NCBI RefSeq assembly: GCF_014522205.1
Contig: NZ_CP046884.1
Coordinates: 434,001 to 498,000, forward strand
Origin: Corynebacterium poyangense
Lineage (GTDB): Bacteria; Actinomycetota; Actinomycetes; Mycobacteriales; Mycobacteriaceae
Direction of reading: 5' to 3'
Length of the DNA stretch: 64,000 nucleotides
Both the position numbers and the translations under genes were made by a program. Under the pieces are notes generated by a model that worked only from the letters and a program-made list of their open reading frames with translations, made no database searches and was not told where the DNA came from. Below, one piece after another: positions 17,788 through 29,000 of this stretch (within the stretch, counting starts at the first letter, position 1; the number at the start of each line of letters is the position of its first letter).

Positions 17788-18972
17788 ATGCTAAGCGACT
17801 GGGAAAACCTTGTGAAGTCTATCGAGAATCGCAATGAGGAATTCGCCGATGCTTTTCTTGCAAAGTTCCTTCAACGTCGCCCCTATGGAGAGAAAACTAT
17901 CCCAGATAGTGAAGCGCACGCTACCGCGAGGATGATTTTTGATGCCCTCGTTGAGCTTCTGCGAGCCGATCCGAACCAAGGGAGAAGTCCCACTAATTCT
18001 CGCAACATTAAAGATCAGTTAGAAAAATTTGGCCGATTACGTGCTCGGAAGGGAATTTCTATCGAGGCCGTAGTAGAGACGATGCGGCTTGATTTTGCGG
18101 TCATCTGGCACATGCTTGAGGCGCAAGCGAAAGGCCCGCAGCGTGAGGTTTTGTTGTCTCAAGCGGTTCGCGTCAATCAGGCTGTGGATACTCTATCCTC
18201 TCAGGTTCGTGATGCGTATTTGCGGGAGCGAGCTGAGATGGATAATGATTCTCGAATAGCAACGATTAATTATCTTCAGCGTCTTATTAATCCTCAGGAG
18301 TTGAATGAGGAAGAATACTTAGAGATATCCAAAGGATTGGGGATCGGGAATGTTGAAGGCGTCGACGCATTAATTACAAGTCCCAGGTATTCAGGTCTGA
18401 TAGAAAAGACTGTATTGAAATCCCTCATGGTCGGCGATGTTATGGGAGTACGTATTCAGGACTGCTACTGTTTACTTTCTCCTAGTAAAAATGACTATTT
18501 TAGTAAGATTGTGTCAAAAGTTCCTCGTGAAACGGTGTCAATTCTTTATCCATTGAGAAAGGGATTAGCGGAGGTGCACACTGCTCTTAGGGGAGCCCCA
18601 GACTTACTGCGACAATTGGAATTATTAAGCGGTATGCACTACGAGTTTCCGCTTCATATTGACTCTGCTGTGGACCTAGTGGTGGGTTCTTATATTTATC
18701 AGGTCATCCCGGGGTTGGTTGATGAAAAGGTAAAAGTGTTAATGGGGATCCGGGCTAGAGAAAGGCATAACATTGTAGAAGCAGTGGAAACCTATTTGTC
18801 AACTGGATCGGTCAAAGCCGTGGCTAGTCAGCTCTATTGCCATCGAAATACTGTTATGAATCGGTTAAAATCATTCGCTGATTATACGGATATTTCCCCT
18901 TTAAAACCTAAAAATTATGCTCTAATTATCGGTGTGCTAGCGAGGCTTCATGACGAAGAGCTCTCATTGTGA
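17788..18972 (+). CDS. PucR/CdaR family transcriptional regulator
   Basis: About 394 residues from ATG 17788 (7 bases after AAGGAGG); GTG 17785 is directly before it and less well spaced. The C-terminal 60 residues form the PucR-type helix-turn-helix: VEAVETYLSTGSVKAVASQL, then YCHRNTVMNRLKSF. The N-terminal and middle parts fit the sensing/GGDEF-like region of the CdaR/PucR group but have no recognised ligand motif. Such regulators usually activate catabolic genes for purines, sugar acids or amino compounds. It is divergent from the amidase, which is the likely target. Its last 9 bases overlap the convergent dipeptidase gene. Confidence 0.85.
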   Translation: MLSDWENLVKSIENRNEEFADAFLAKFLQRRPYGEKTIPDSEAHATARMIFDALVELLRADPNQGRSPTNSRNIKDQLEKFGRLRARKGISIEAVVETMRLDFAVIWHMLEAQAKGPQREVLLSQAVRVNQAVDTLSSQVRDAYLRERAEMDNDSRIATINYLQRLINPQELNEEEYLEISKGLGIGNVEGVDALITSPRYSGLIEKTVLKSLMVGDVMGVRIQDCYCLLSPSKNDYFSKIVSKVPRETVSILYPLRKGLAEVHTALRGAPDLLRQLELLSGMHYEFPLHIDSAVDLVVGSYIYQVIPGLVDEKVKVLMGIRARERHNIVEAVETYLSTGSVKAVASQLYCHRNTVMNRLKSFADYTDISPLKPKNYALIIGVLARLHDEELSL

Positions 18973-19713
18973 AGTCTCATGCGGGGTGGCTAAACCATAT
19001 AGAGAAACCCCACGGGAGTAATATGCCGCCCAGCGTTGATCCCCATAGGAATAATGCCACCATTCTTTGTCAAAAGGAGCAAAGCCAACGCTTAAAAGGC
19101 AGTGCGATAATAGCCTGCGTAAATCTCGGGCTACTACTTTCTCAGGTTCGTCAGTGTCAGCAATGTGCTCTAAGGATCGCGCGTGAGATTCTGGCAGAAA
19201 AGCATCAAAATCTGTTCCCAGCGCTAGGGGTGTTCTTTGAAAAGAGAGCGTAACGTCCACGGCTCCGCCAGTGGTGTGGGGCGGCAGAATCGCTGGGTTG
19301 TTTGTAGCCGCAATATAGTTTTTGCTATTTGCCGGGAATGCTTGTTGATAAATCCGTATTAATTCTTGCTGCGCAGCCATACTGCGCCAGGTGTCAAGAC
19401 AGCACAGGTGAAACCCTGGTGGAAGTAATTGCTGAGCGGCATCAAGCCGGTCAATCATCCCTTTTCTGGCATACATCTTCTGCGGCATCACAGGGGAATT
19501 CAATCGCAAATAGAGGTGTTCTTGGGGTAGGAAGGGCGGCAGCTCCACCAGTGGATCCTCAGAAGCTCCAATTCGTACCTGAGCAAGGCTCGCGCCATCG
19601 CATCGCTGGGGAATCTCCGGGATAGGCGGAAGGTCCGGAGGTAGGTGTGGTCGAATCTGCTCATAGTCCGCGTCCGCTAACCATCGCTCAGGTACTACGG
19701 GTGTGGTGTTCAA
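18964..19713 (-). CDS. D-alanyl-D-alanine dipeptidase, VanX/DdpX (peptidase M15D) family
   Basis: 249 residues from TTG 19713, with AAGGAG about 10 bases upstream. The zinc-binding motif appears as PPHTTGGAVDVTL near residue 150 (His and Asp ligands), and EWWHYSYGDQRW near 222 supplies the catalytic Glu and third ligand His. TWRS near 110 provides the conserved Arg. The enzyme cleaves free D-Ala-D-Ala, either for peptidoglycan recycling or, with VanH/VanA, in glycopeptide resistance. No vanH, vanA or vanRS is nearby, so a nutritional or recycling role with the APC permease 19 bases away is more likely. Confidence 0.87.
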   Translation of the reverse strand: MNTTPVVPERWLADADYEQIRPHLPPDLPPIPEIPQRCDGASLAQVRIGASEDPLVELPPFLPQEHLYLRLNSPVMPQKMYARKGMIDRLDAAQQLLPPGFHLCCLDTWRSMAAQQELIRIYQQAFPANSKNYIAATNNPAILPPHTTGGAVDVTLSFQRTPLALGTDFDAFLPESHARSLEHIADTDEPEKVVARDLRRLLSHCLLSVGFAPFDKEWWHYSYGDQRWAAYYSRGVSLYGLATPHETSQ

Positions 19714-19731
19714 CTTAAGCTTTCTCCTTAA

Positions 19732-21192
19732 TTAACGCCGCTGTGATTGGGCTTCTCTGCCGGGAACTGTGGACGTCGGGTCCGAACTGAGGGTATCAAC
19801 GTGTTCACCAAGCAGATCCGCGAGAGCTTGATCCTCGGGTAGTGGCGACGCGAAGGCATAGAGGAGTCCCCCTAAGAGGAACCACCCGCCAAGAATGATG
19901 TACTCCATCGGCCAGATCAAGGACAGATCAGTGCCGGGGTAGAGGGCAAGGATGATCACTAAAACCGCTCCTATGGCTCCGACCAGCGGTAGGAGAACTG
20001 AGCGTGGCGGAATGCGGTCTTTTAGATGAGGGTATCTGCGGGGTGCCCGAAGATGAGAGATCACCACGATGAGCCATACCAAGCCCAGGTAAATGCCGCC
20101 GGTGTCCAGGAACCACCCTACTGCGCCTTTACCGAGCCAGCCGAGGCCGATAGTAAGGATCAAGACAAAAAGCAGGGCGTCGCGGGGAGTGTGGTGTTGG
20201 GGGTGGAGTTTCGCCAGATTCGGCGGCAGTAGTCTTACCCTGGCTAGGGCAAAAACAATGCGGCTAGAGGCCATAAATAGTCCGAGGAATGATGTGAGTA
20301 ACCCGACAATAGCAATGATGAATGCGCCCCAGCCGAGGAGCGGGAATCCGGCTTGACGGAAAGCCGTGATACTACCTTGGTCCATGGTGGCTACTTCTTT
20401 CCACGGCAGAATAAAAGCTGAGGCTGCTAGAACTACGCAGTAAAAGGTCCCGGCGAGGAGGACAGTAAGGACCACCAAACGGCCGATTGTTGCGGATGGC
20501 AGCTTAGCGTCTTCTGCGAGAGTGGCAACGAGGCCGAAACCGGCCATGTAGGTCATTCCGGGAACTACAAATCGGAGGGTGCTGAGGAGGGCACCGCGGT
20601 CTTCATAGTAGGCGGGCCAAAAGTTGTGGATGCTTCCTTGGCTAAAGCCCACGACGGCGAGGGATAGTCCAATGACAATGAGAATTCCAAAAAGGACGGT
20701 TTGAACTTGAGCACCTAAGGAGATTCCGAAGTAGTTGAGAAAGTAGAAAAGGAGGGCCAGAGCTAAGCCGCAGATGAGGACTGGGAGGGTGACGTTGGCT
20801 CCGGCTATGGAATAAAGGGGAAGGGTGCTGAGTTGAGGGAAGACTAGTTCAAGGAGGACACCGAAAGCGGTGAAATAAAAGGCTAGTGAGGAGATGTAAG
20901 CCCCGATGAGCAACCAGCCAACGATAAAACCCATTTGCCGGCCGAGGATGGTGTAGCTGTAGACAACTTCTCCTCCGGCTCGGGGAAATAGGGCCGTTAG
21001 TTTTGCGTAAGAGAGAGCGACGCAGGCGGCGAGAACGGTGCCAATGGCTAAACCAAAAATCATGCCGCCGGCGCCGTACTTTTCGAAGAATGTTCCGTTG
21101 GTGTAGATCCAACTGGAACCGATGACGCCAGATACGCCGAGGGCAACGAGCGGAATGAAACCCAAAGTCTTATTAAGTTCTTGCCTGGGCAT
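19732..21192 (-). CDS. APC family amino acid/peptide-derived amine permease
   Basis: 486 residues from ATG 21192, preceded by AGAGAGG; the longer frame to 21225 lacks a site. Twelve hydrophobic segments. The N-terminus KTLGFIPLVALGVSGVIGSSWIYTNG matches TM1 of APC transporters (the unwound GVIGSSW substrate site). It is upstream of, and same-strand with, the D-Ala-D-Ala dipeptidase, 18 bases apart, so the two form an operon. A D-amino-acid or dipeptide substrate is plausible but not provable. Confidence 0.87.
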   Translation of the reverse strand: MPRQELNKTLGFIPLVALGVSGVIGSSWIYTNGTFFEKYGAGGMIFGLAIGTVLAACVALSYAKLTALFPRAGGEVVYSYTILGRQMGFIVGWLLIGAYISSLAFYFTAFGVLLELVFPQLSTLPLYSIAGANVTLPVLICGLALALLFYFLNYFGISLGAQVQTVLFGILIVIGLSLAVVGFSQGSIHNFWPAYYEDRGALLSTLRFVVPGMTYMAGFGLVATLAEDAKLPSATIGRLVVLTVLLAGTFYCVVLAASAFILPWKEVATMDQGSITAFRQAGFPLLGWGAFIIAIVGLLTSFLGLFMASSRIVFALARVRLLPPNLAKLHPQHHTPRDALLFVLILTIGLGWLGKGAVGWFLDTGGIYLGLVWLIVVISHLRAPRRYPHLKDRIPPRSVLLPLVGAIGAVLVIILALYPGTDLSLIWPMEYIILGGWFLLGGLLYAFASPLPEDQALADLLGEHVDTLSSDPTSTVPGREAQSQRR

Positions 21193-21334
21193 GTCTACCT
21201 CTCTTCTCTGTAGTCGAAAAACCACAGGGGTGGTGGGGTGTCACTAAATAAAAAGGAAAACTTTAGCGCGACTAAGAATGTCGGGGTTGGCTCCACTGTA
21301 TTCTCTTCGTCGGTGGATCGGTAGACTGTTCTTC

Positions 21335-22282
21335 ATGCTTCCACGCTCCCGCATTTTTGGTATCTTGCTGATCGGTGTGGGGGTGGCCCTGGCGGCAGCC
21401 GGTCTCCTCGGCCCCCGGGTGATTCACCTCGATGCTCGAGTCCCCCTGGATGTTGAAGAAAATACCATGAGACTTCATGATTCGGAGGCAAAAAGCCGAA
21501 TTGTCGGTGACCCTGACGCCGGGGTTGTTGTCGGGCCGATGGTTCGACAACTTCACACCACTGTCCAAGAACCTGTCGATGAAGATAACGCCACCATGCG
21601 CGTTGGCGTCTCGGTGCGTCGAGAGCAAGCCCCTTCAGAAGCTGAGGGGTTGACTACTGCCCAGGTGTGGGACTTCGGGATTGACCGTCGGACCGGAAAG
21701 ATCAACACTCAGATGCGGGTGAGCGATCAAATCGCTAGCCCACCCGCCGATATTTCTGCCAATTGCTGGTGGCTAAATTTCCCGCCCAACCCGGAGCAGA
21801 CAACCTATCAGATTTTTGACGACACCTTGCGACGTTGCGAACCGGCAGTGTTTCGCGGAGAAGAAGATGTCGCCGGGCGGCCCGCCTACCACTATTACCA
21901 GCGGATAGACCCCACCAACGTGGCTCAGGAATACAACGGGCCCTTTACTATCACCCATTTTTCCGACGGCCGCGAAGGCTACTTATATCATTCAGCAGAT
22001 CGAGATGTGTGGGTGGATCAAGAAACCGGCATGTTGCTCAAACTATCTGAAAATATCGATGATTACTATGGTGATGCCCACGCTAATCGCGTCGAAGATA
22101 ACTTCACCTTTCATGGACGTATGCCTGAACAGGACGTCAGCGCCAGGGCAGAAGCATCGGCGGAGGTTGCCAAGCGAGGTGTCGTAGGCATTATTTTCCA
22201 GGTGCTGAAGTTCCTCGGTGCAGTCTTGATCCTGGGCGGTCTGGGTGTTACTTTCTGGCCTCGAGGGAAGGCTCGACGCTAA
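21335..22282 (+). CDS. DUF3068 (PorA-family) membrane-anchored protein
   Basis: About 315 residues from ATG 21335. An N-terminal transmembrane anchor (IFGILLIGVGVALAAAGLLGP) is followed by a 260-residue extracellular domain with VWDFGIDRRTGKIN and NIDDYYGDAHANRVEDNFTF. A second TM helix near the C-terminus ends in a basic tail. This layout and the place just before rpoB are typical of DUF3068 proteins in Corynebacterium and relatives; the function is not established. No ribosome-binding site is visible, but TAGACT (21322-21327) ends 7 bases before the ATG, as for a leaderless mRNA. An ATG at 21278 is an alternative start. Confidence 0.78.
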   Translation: MLPRSRIFGILLIGVGVALAAAGLLGPRVIHLDARVPLDVEENTMRLHDSEAKSRIVGDPDAGVVVGPMVRQLHTTVQEPVDEDNATMRVGVSVRREQAPSEAEGLTTAQVWDFGIDRRTGKINTQMRVSDQIASPPADISANCWWLNFPPNPEQTTYQIFDDTLRRCEPAVFRGEEDVAGRPAYHYYQRIDPTNVAQEYNGPFTITHFSDGREGYLYHSADRDVWVDQETGMLLKLSENIDDYYGDAHANRVEDNFTFHGRMPEQDVSARAEASAEVAKRGVVGIIFQVLKFLGAVLILGGLGVTFWPRGKARR

Positions 22283-22354
22283 CCCCAATAGGCCTCTTCT
22301 CATTCCGCGCGGCTTCCCCTTTACAAAGTGGGAAGTATGGTATATGCTGTTTCG

Positions 22355-22383
22355 TTGCGCTGGAATTCTTTCCTGGGTATAGG
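22355..22383 (+). promoter_or_regulatory. Promoter of rpoB-rpoC
   Basis: TTGCGC (22355-22360), 17-base spacer, TATAGG (22378-22383), about 125 bases upstream of rpoB. The -35 box and spacing are the same as in the rplJ promoter. Confidence 0.6.
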
Positions 22384-22507
22384 CGAGCCTTGTTTGATCA
22401 GTCTGAAAAATGATTGACTTGACAAGGTCATTTCGTGCTATCTGGGGGAGTTATTTCCTGGCAGACCGAATGCTCAAACATACCAGTGGCGCGGTGGTCA
22501 CGACCGG

Positions 22508-25500
22508 GTGGCTATCGCACCGCGTGAGGTGCTGGAAGGACCCATCTTGGCAGTCTCCCGCCAGACCAAGTCAGAGGCCGAATTCCCCGGGGCTCCGAAG
22601 CGATATTCTTTCGCTAAAATTACCGAGCCTATCGAGGTGCCGGGCCTCCTCGACCTGCAGCTTGAATCCTTTTCCTGGTTGATTGGTACCCCGGAGTGGC
22701 GTGCTCGTCAACAAGAAGAGCGTGGGCCTGATGCTCGCGTTGTTAGTGGACTGGAGGAAATTCTCGAGGAATTATCACCTATTGAGGATTACTCCGGCAA
22801 TATGTCTTTATCCCTGTCTGAGCCTCGTTTCGAGGATGTGAAAAACTCGATCGATGAGTGTAAAGACAAGGACATCAATTATTCCGCTCCGCTTTATGTC
22901 ACCGCGGAGTTCATCAATAACGAAACCCAAGAAATTAAATCCCAGACCGTTTTTATCGGCGATTTCCCGATGATGACGGATAAGGGGACTTTTATCGTCA
23001 ATGGTACAGAACGCGTCGTTGTTTCTCAGCTAGTGCGTTCTCCTGGTGTGTACTTTGATCAAACTATTGATAAGTCCACCGAGCGCCCACTCCACTCGGT
23101 AAAAGTTATCCCATCCCGCGGTGCGTGGCTGGAATTTGATGTTGATAAGCGAGATACCGTGGGGGTTCGTATTGACCGGAAACGTCGCCAGCCAGTAACA
23201 GTTCTTCTCAAAGCTCTAGGGTGGACCGCGGAACAAATCACCGAACGCTTCGGTTTTTCCGAGATCATGATGTCCACATTGGAATCCGATGGTGTTTCTT
23301 CTACTGATGAAGCGCTCTTAGAGGTTTATCGACGTCAACGTCCCGGTGAGCAGCCCACGCGCGATTTAGCTCAATCTCTTTTAGATAACTCCTTCTTCCG
23401 AGCCAAGCGCTATGACTTAGCCAAGGTTGGGCGCTATAAGATCAACCGGAAACTCGGTTTAGGCGGGGATCATGACGGATTGATGACCCTAACCGAAGAA
23501 GATATTGCCACCACACTAGAATATTTGGTTCGCCTCCATGATGGTGAGCGCAGTATGACTGCCCCCAATGGCGAACCCATCCCCGTGGAAACGGATGATA
23601 TTGACCACTTCGGGAACCGTCGTCTTCGCACCGTAGGCGAACTCATCCAAAACCAGGTGCGCGTTGGTCTGTCTCGCATGGAACGGGTGGTCCGTGAGCG
23701 GATGACCACCCAGGATGCAGAGTCCATCACTCCGACTTCGCTGATCAATGTGCGCCCGGTTTCCGCTGCGATCCGTGAGTTCTTCGGTACCTCCCAGTTG
23801 TCTCAGTTTATGGATCAAAACAACTCGCTTTCCGGGTTAACCCATAAGCGTCGTCTGTCCGCCCTGGGTCCGGGTGGTTTGACTCGTGACCGCGCAGGTA
23901 TTGAGGTCCGAGACGTTCACCCCTCACATTACGGTCGCATGTGCCCCATTGAGACCCCCGAAGGTCCAAACATTGGTCTGATTGGCTCACTCTCGTCCTA
24001 CGCTAGGGTCAACGCTTTCGGCTTTATTGAAACCCCTTATCGTCGCGTTGTAGACGGCCGGCTCACCGATCAAATTGATTACCTGACCGCGGATGTTGAA
24101 GACCGTTATGCCGTAGCCCAGGCTAATACTCAATATGATGAGGATGGTTATATCACCGAAGAACGCGTTACGGTACGCGTGAAGAATGGTGATATCCAGG
24201 TTATCCCTGGCAATGAGATTGACTATATGGATATCTCCCCGCGCCAGATGGTCTCTGTGGGCACCGCCATGATTCCCTTCTTGGAGCATGATGACGCTAA
24301 CCGTGCTCTGATGGGTGCCAACATGCAGAAGCAGGCAGTTCCGCTGGTCCGAGGAGAGGCCCCCTACGTGGGCACCGGCATGGAACAGCGTGCTGCCTAT
24401 GATGCCGGTGACTTAGTTATTTCCAAGAAGGCCGGGGTAGTAGAAAACCTCTCGGCAGACTTCATCACCATCATGGATGATGAAGGTATCCGGGACACCT
24501 ACCTGCTGCGTAAATTCCAACGCACTAACCAAGGCACCTGCTATAACCAGGTCCCCATCGTGAATATTGGTGACCGAGTTGAAGCCGGGGAAGTCCTTGC
24601 TGATGGTCCGGGCACTCATCATGGTGAAATGTCGTTGGGCCGCAACCTCTTGGTCGCTTTTATGCCGTGGGAAGGCCATAATTACGAAGACGCCATTATC
24701 CTCAACCAGCGCATTGTTGAAGAAGATATTCTCACCTCAATCCACATTGAAGAGCATGAAATTGATGCTCGGGATACCAAGTTGGGAGCTGAGGAAATCA
24801 CCCGTGAGATCCCGAATGTTTCCGAGGATGTCCTTCGTGACCTCGATGAACGCGGAATCGTGCGGATTGGTGCTGACGTTCGTGACGGGGACATCCTGGT
24901 CGGTAAGGTAACCCCCAAGGGTGAAACCGAGCTCACCCCAGAAGAGCGATTACTCCGAGCTATCTTCGGGGAAAAGGCTCGCGAGGTTCGCGACACTTCC
25001 ATGCGCGTTCCTCACGGTGAGACCGGAAAAGTAATTGGGGTCCGCCGCTTCTCCCGCGATGATGATGACGATCTTTCGCCCGGCGTGAATGAAATGATCC
25101 GGGTGTACGTCGCCCAAAAACGCAAGGTTCAGGACGGCGATAAGCTCGCTGGACGGCACGGAAATAAGGGTGTTGTTGGTAAGATCCTCCCGCCGGAAGA
25201 TATGCCATTTATGGCTGACGGGACCCCGGTGGATGTCATCCTCAATACCCACGGTGTGCCGCGTCGTATGAATATTGGCCAGGTGTTGGAAACCCACCTA
25301 GGGTGGCTAGCCTCCGCCGGTTGGAAGGTTGATCCAGAAGATCCCGCCAATGCGGAATTGATTAAGACATTGCCGGAAGAACTCTATGATGTTCCACCGG
25401 AGTCTTTGACCGCTACACCGGTATTCGACGGCGCAAGCAATGAAGAACTTGCCGGTCTGCTCCGTAATTCCCGTCCCAACCGAGATGGGGATGTGCTGGT

Positions 25501-26026
25501 TGACGAAAACGGTAAGACCATTCTGCTAGATGGGCGTTCCGGTGAACCTTTCCCGTACCCGGTTGCAGTGGGCTACATGTACATGTTGAAGCTGCACCAC
25601 CTGGTCGATGAGAAGATTCACGCCCGCTCCACTGGCCCTTATTCCATGATTACTCAGCAGCCGCTGGGAGGTAAGGCCCAGTTCGGCGGCCAGCGCTTCG
25701 GCGAAATGGAGGTGTGGGCAATGCAGGCCTACGGTGCTGCTTACACCCTTCAGGAGCTACTGACCATCAAATCTGACGATGTTGTGGGTCGTGTCAAAGT
25801 CTACGAAGCCATTGTCAAGGGTGAAAATATTCCGGATCCAGGTATCCCGGAATCCTTCAAAGTGCTTCTCAAGGAGCTTCAGTCCCTGTGCCTGAATGTG
25901 GAAGTTCTTTCCTCCGATGGCACTCCGATGGAACTGTCTGGCTCCGATGATGATGACATGGACCAGAGTCCTTCCTTGGGCATCAACCTCTCCCGGGACG
26001 AACGTTCCGATGTTGAATCTGCCTAG
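22508..26026 (+). CDS. rpoB: DNA-directed RNA polymerase beta subunit
   Basis: Catalytic subunit of RNA polymerase, 1172 residues as annotated from GTG 22508. GTG 22529 ([15 protein letters not shown]) is the start that matches the common corynebacterial N-terminus; neither has a clear ribosome site. The rifampicin region reads [17 protein letters not shown], then [15 protein letters not shown]. The Asp, His and Ser positions most often changed in resistant strains are all wild type. Other conserved blocks are [26 protein letters not shown] and [18 protein letters not shown]. rpoC starts 65 bases downstream. Confidence 0.98.
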   Translation: MAIAPREVLEGPILAVSRQTKSEAEFPGAPKRYSFAKITEPIEVPGLLDLQLESFSWLIGTPEWRARQQEERGPDARVVSGLEEILEELSPIEDYSGNMSLSLSEPRFEDVKNSIDECKDKDINYSAPLYVTAEFINNETQEIKSQTVFIGDFPMMTDKGTFIVNGTERVVVSQLVRSPGVYFDQTIDKSTERPLHSVKVIPSRGAWLEFDVDKRDTVGVRIDRKRRQPVTVLLKALGWTAEQITERFGFSEIMMSTLESDGVSSTDEALLEVYRRQRPGEQPTRDLAQSLLDNSFFRAKRYDLAKVGRYKINRKLGLGGDHDGLMTLTEEDIATTLEYLVRLHDGERSMTAPNGEPIPVETDDIDHFGNRRLRTVGELIQNQVRVGLSRMERVVRERMTTQDAESITPTSLINVRPVSAAIREFFGTSQLSQFMDQNNSLSGLTHKRRLSALGPGGLTRDRAGIEVRDVHPSHYGRMCPIETPEGPNIGLIGSLSSYARVNAFGFIETPYRRVVDGRLTDQIDYLTADVEDRYAVAQANTQYDEDGYITEERVTVRVKNGDIQVIPGNEIDYMDISPRQMVSVGTAMIPFLEHDDANRALMGANMQKQAVPLVRGEAPYVGTGMEQRAAYDAGDLVISKKAGVVENLSADFITIMDDEGIRDTYLLRKFQRTNQGTCYNQVPIVNIGDRVEAGEVLADGPGTHHGEMSLGRNLLVAFMPWEGHNYEDAIILNQRIVEEDILTSIHIEEHEIDARDTKLGAEEITREIPNVSEDVLRDLDERGIVRIGADVRDGDILVGKVTPKGETELTPEERLLRAIFGEKAREVRDTSMRVPHGETGKVIGVRRFSRDDDDDLSPGVNEMIRVYVAQKRKVQDGDKLAGRHGNKGVVGKILPPEDMPFMADGTPVDVILNTHGVPRRMNIGQVLETHLGWLASAGWKVDPEDPANAELIKTLPEELYDVPPESLTATPVFDGASNEELAGLLRNSRPNRDGDVLVDENGKTILLDGRSGEPFPYPVAVGYMYMLKLHHLVDEKIHARSTGPYSMITQQPLGGKAQFGGQRFGEMEVWAMQAYGAAYTLQELLTIKSDDVVGRVKVYEAIVKGENIPDPGIPESFKVLLKELQSLCLNVEVLSSDGTPMELSGSDDDDMDQSPSLGINLSRDERSDVESA

Positions 26027-26091
26027 AAGATAAAAACTGCCACCACTGATAGCCAACGATCTCCCGGGGAGCCGGGAGGAAAGGGAGTTAC

Positions 26092-29000
26092 GTGCTCGAC
26101 GTCAACTTCTTCGACGAACTCCGTATCGGTCTGGCCACGGCCGACGACATCCGTCGCTGGTCCAAGGGCGAGGTAAAGAAGCCGGAGACCATTAATTATC
26201 GAACCCTCAAACCGGAAAAAGACGGTTTGTTCTGCGAGCGTATCTTCGGTCCGACCAGGGACTGGGAATGTGCTTGCGGTAAGTACAAGCGCGTCCGGTA
26301 CAAGGGCATCATCTGTGAACGCTGCGGCGTTGAGGTGACCAAGTCCAAGGTCCGTCGTGAACGGATGGGCCATATTGAGCTTGCTGCCCCGGTAACCCAC
26401 ATCTGGTACTTCAAGGGCGTTCCTTCCCGTCTGGGATATCTTTTGGACTTAGCTCCTAAGGATCTGGAACGTATCATCTACTTCGCGGCCAATATCATCA
26501 CTGGTGTTGATGAGGAAGCGCGCCATAATGACCTGACCACTCTAGAAGCAGAAATGCTTTTAGAGAAGAAGGATGTTGAGGCAGATGCGGAAGCTGAAAT
26601 TGCTGATCGCGCCGCGAAATTAGAAGAAGATCTTGCGGAGCTAGAAGCAGCCGGTGCTAAGGCTGATGCTCGACGTAAGGTTCAAAATGCTGCTGACAAA
26701 GAAATGCAGCACATCCGGGAGCGTGCAGAACGCGAAATTGAGCGTCTTGACGAAATCTGGAACACCTTCGTCAAACTCAGCCCCAAGCAAATGATTATTG
26801 ATGAGTCCCTCTACGAGGAACTCATTGATCGTTATGAGGATTACTTCACCGGCGGCATGGGTGCTGAAGCTATCCAAACCCTGATCCGGAACTTTGATCT
26901 CGATGCTGAGGCTGAAGAGCTCCGCTCGATTATCAATGAAGGCAAAGGCCAAAAGAAGGTTCGCGCCCTCAAGCGCCTGAAAGTAGTTGCTGCCTTCCAA
27001 CGGTCTGGCAATGATCCGGCCGGTATGGTTCTAGACTGCATTCCTGTCATTCCGCCAGAGCTCCGCCCGATGGTGCAACTCGATGGTGGCCGCTTCGCTA
27101 CCTCTGACCTCAACGATCTCTATCGTCGCGTCATCAACCGGAATAACCGTTTGAAGCGGATGATTGATCTCGGTGCGCCGGAAATTATTGTCAACAATGA
27201 GAAGCGGATGCTCCAGGAATCTGTGGACGCTCTCTTCGACAACGGTCGTCGCGGACGCCCAGTAACTGGACCTGGCAACCGTCCGTTGAAGTCTCTCTCG
27301 GATTTGCTCAAAGGTAAGCAAGGCCGCTTCCGTCAGAACTTGCTGGGTAAGCGCGTAGACTACTCCGGCCGTTCGGTAATTATCGTCGGTCCGCAGCTGC
27401 GTCTGCATGAATGCGGTCTGCCTAAGCTCATGGCTCTGGAGCTTTTCAAGCCCTTTGTGATGAAGCGTCTGGTAGAACACGACTACGCGCAGAATATTAA
27501 ATCTGCGAAGCGCATGGTAGAGCGTCAGCGCCCCGAGGTGTGGGACGTGCTGGAAGAAGCTATTGCAGAGCATCCCGTCATGCTCAACCGTGCACCTACC
27601 CTCCACCGTCTAGGTATTCAAGCCTTTGAGCCGGTCCTCGTTGAAGGTAAGGCAATCCAGCTCCACCCCTTAGCTTGTGAAGCTTTCAACGCTGACTTCG
27701 ACGGCGACCAGATGGCAGTCCACCTGCCACTGTCTTCCGAGGCTCAGGCTGAGGCTCGAGTCCTGATGCTGGCTTCCAACAACATCCTGTCCCCGGCGTC
27801 CGGTAAGCCCTTGGCCATGCCGCGTCTGGACATGGTGACTGGCTTGTACTTCCTCACCATGGATAAGGGTGAGGATGAGATTGGTGGCGAAGGTCGCTAC
27901 CGTCCGGCCACCACTGATCAGCCAGCTGTGGGTGACTACTCCACCGTTGCAGAAGCCATTATGGCCCGTGATCGTGGAATCTTAGGAATCCAGGCTCCCA
28001 TCCGAGTTCGGATCTCTCACCTGCGCCCGCCGGCAGATATTGAAGCAGAACAGTTCCCCGATGGCTGGCAGCTAGGCCAAGCCTGGACTGCGCATACCAC
28101 CCTTGGGCGGGTCATGTTCAACGAGCTTTTGCCGTGGAACTATCCCTACCTGGAAGGGGTCATGGTCCGTAAAGGCGGTGGAACCGGCAAGATTCTGCTG
28201 GGTGATGTCATTACTGACCTGTCTGCCAAGTATCCCATGATTACTGTGGCGCAAACCATGGACAAGATGAAAGACGCCGGATTCTACTGGGCAACCCGGT
28301 CCGGTGTGACCATCTCTATGTCTGATGTGTTGGTTCTTCCGAACAAGGAAGAAATCCTGGATCGTTATGAGGCTGAGGCTCGGGAAATCGAGCGGAAGTA
28401 CTGGGTCCAGGGTGCGCTAACCGAACGGGAACGCTATGACCGTTTGGTGGAGTTGTGGAAAGACGCAACGGACACTGTGGGTGAAGCTGTTGAGAATCTT
28501 TACCCAGATGACAACCCCATCCCGATGATCGTGAAGTCCGGTGCCGCCGGTAATATGCGTCAGATCTGGACGCTCGCCGGTATGAAGGGCATGGTTGTGA
28601 ACTCCAAGGGTGATTACATCACCCGACCGATCAAGACTTCATTCCGTGAAGGTCTATCGGTGTTGGAGTACTTCAATAACTCTCACGGTTCTCGTAAGGG
28701 TCTGGCCGATACCGCTCTTCGTACCGCAGACTCTGGGTATCTCACCCGACGTCTGGTTGACGTTGCTCAAGACGTTATTGTTCGCGAAGAGGATTGTGGC
28801 ACCACCCAAGGTATTCGCGTTCCGGTAGCCGACGTCGTCCGCGATGCCGAAGGAAATATCACCGGCTATACCCGGCACCCGCTCACCGAAACCTCAGTTT
28901 CTGGTCGAGTACTAGCTGCTGACGCCACTAGTGAGGATGGAACCGTCATCCTTGAAGCTGGCACGGAGATCAATGAACTGCATATTGATGCCCTCGTGAA

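Noticed and set aside
22508..26026. Rifampicin-resistance changes in rpoB
   Set aside because: The cluster residues (Asp, His, Ser positions) are the usual wild-type ones.
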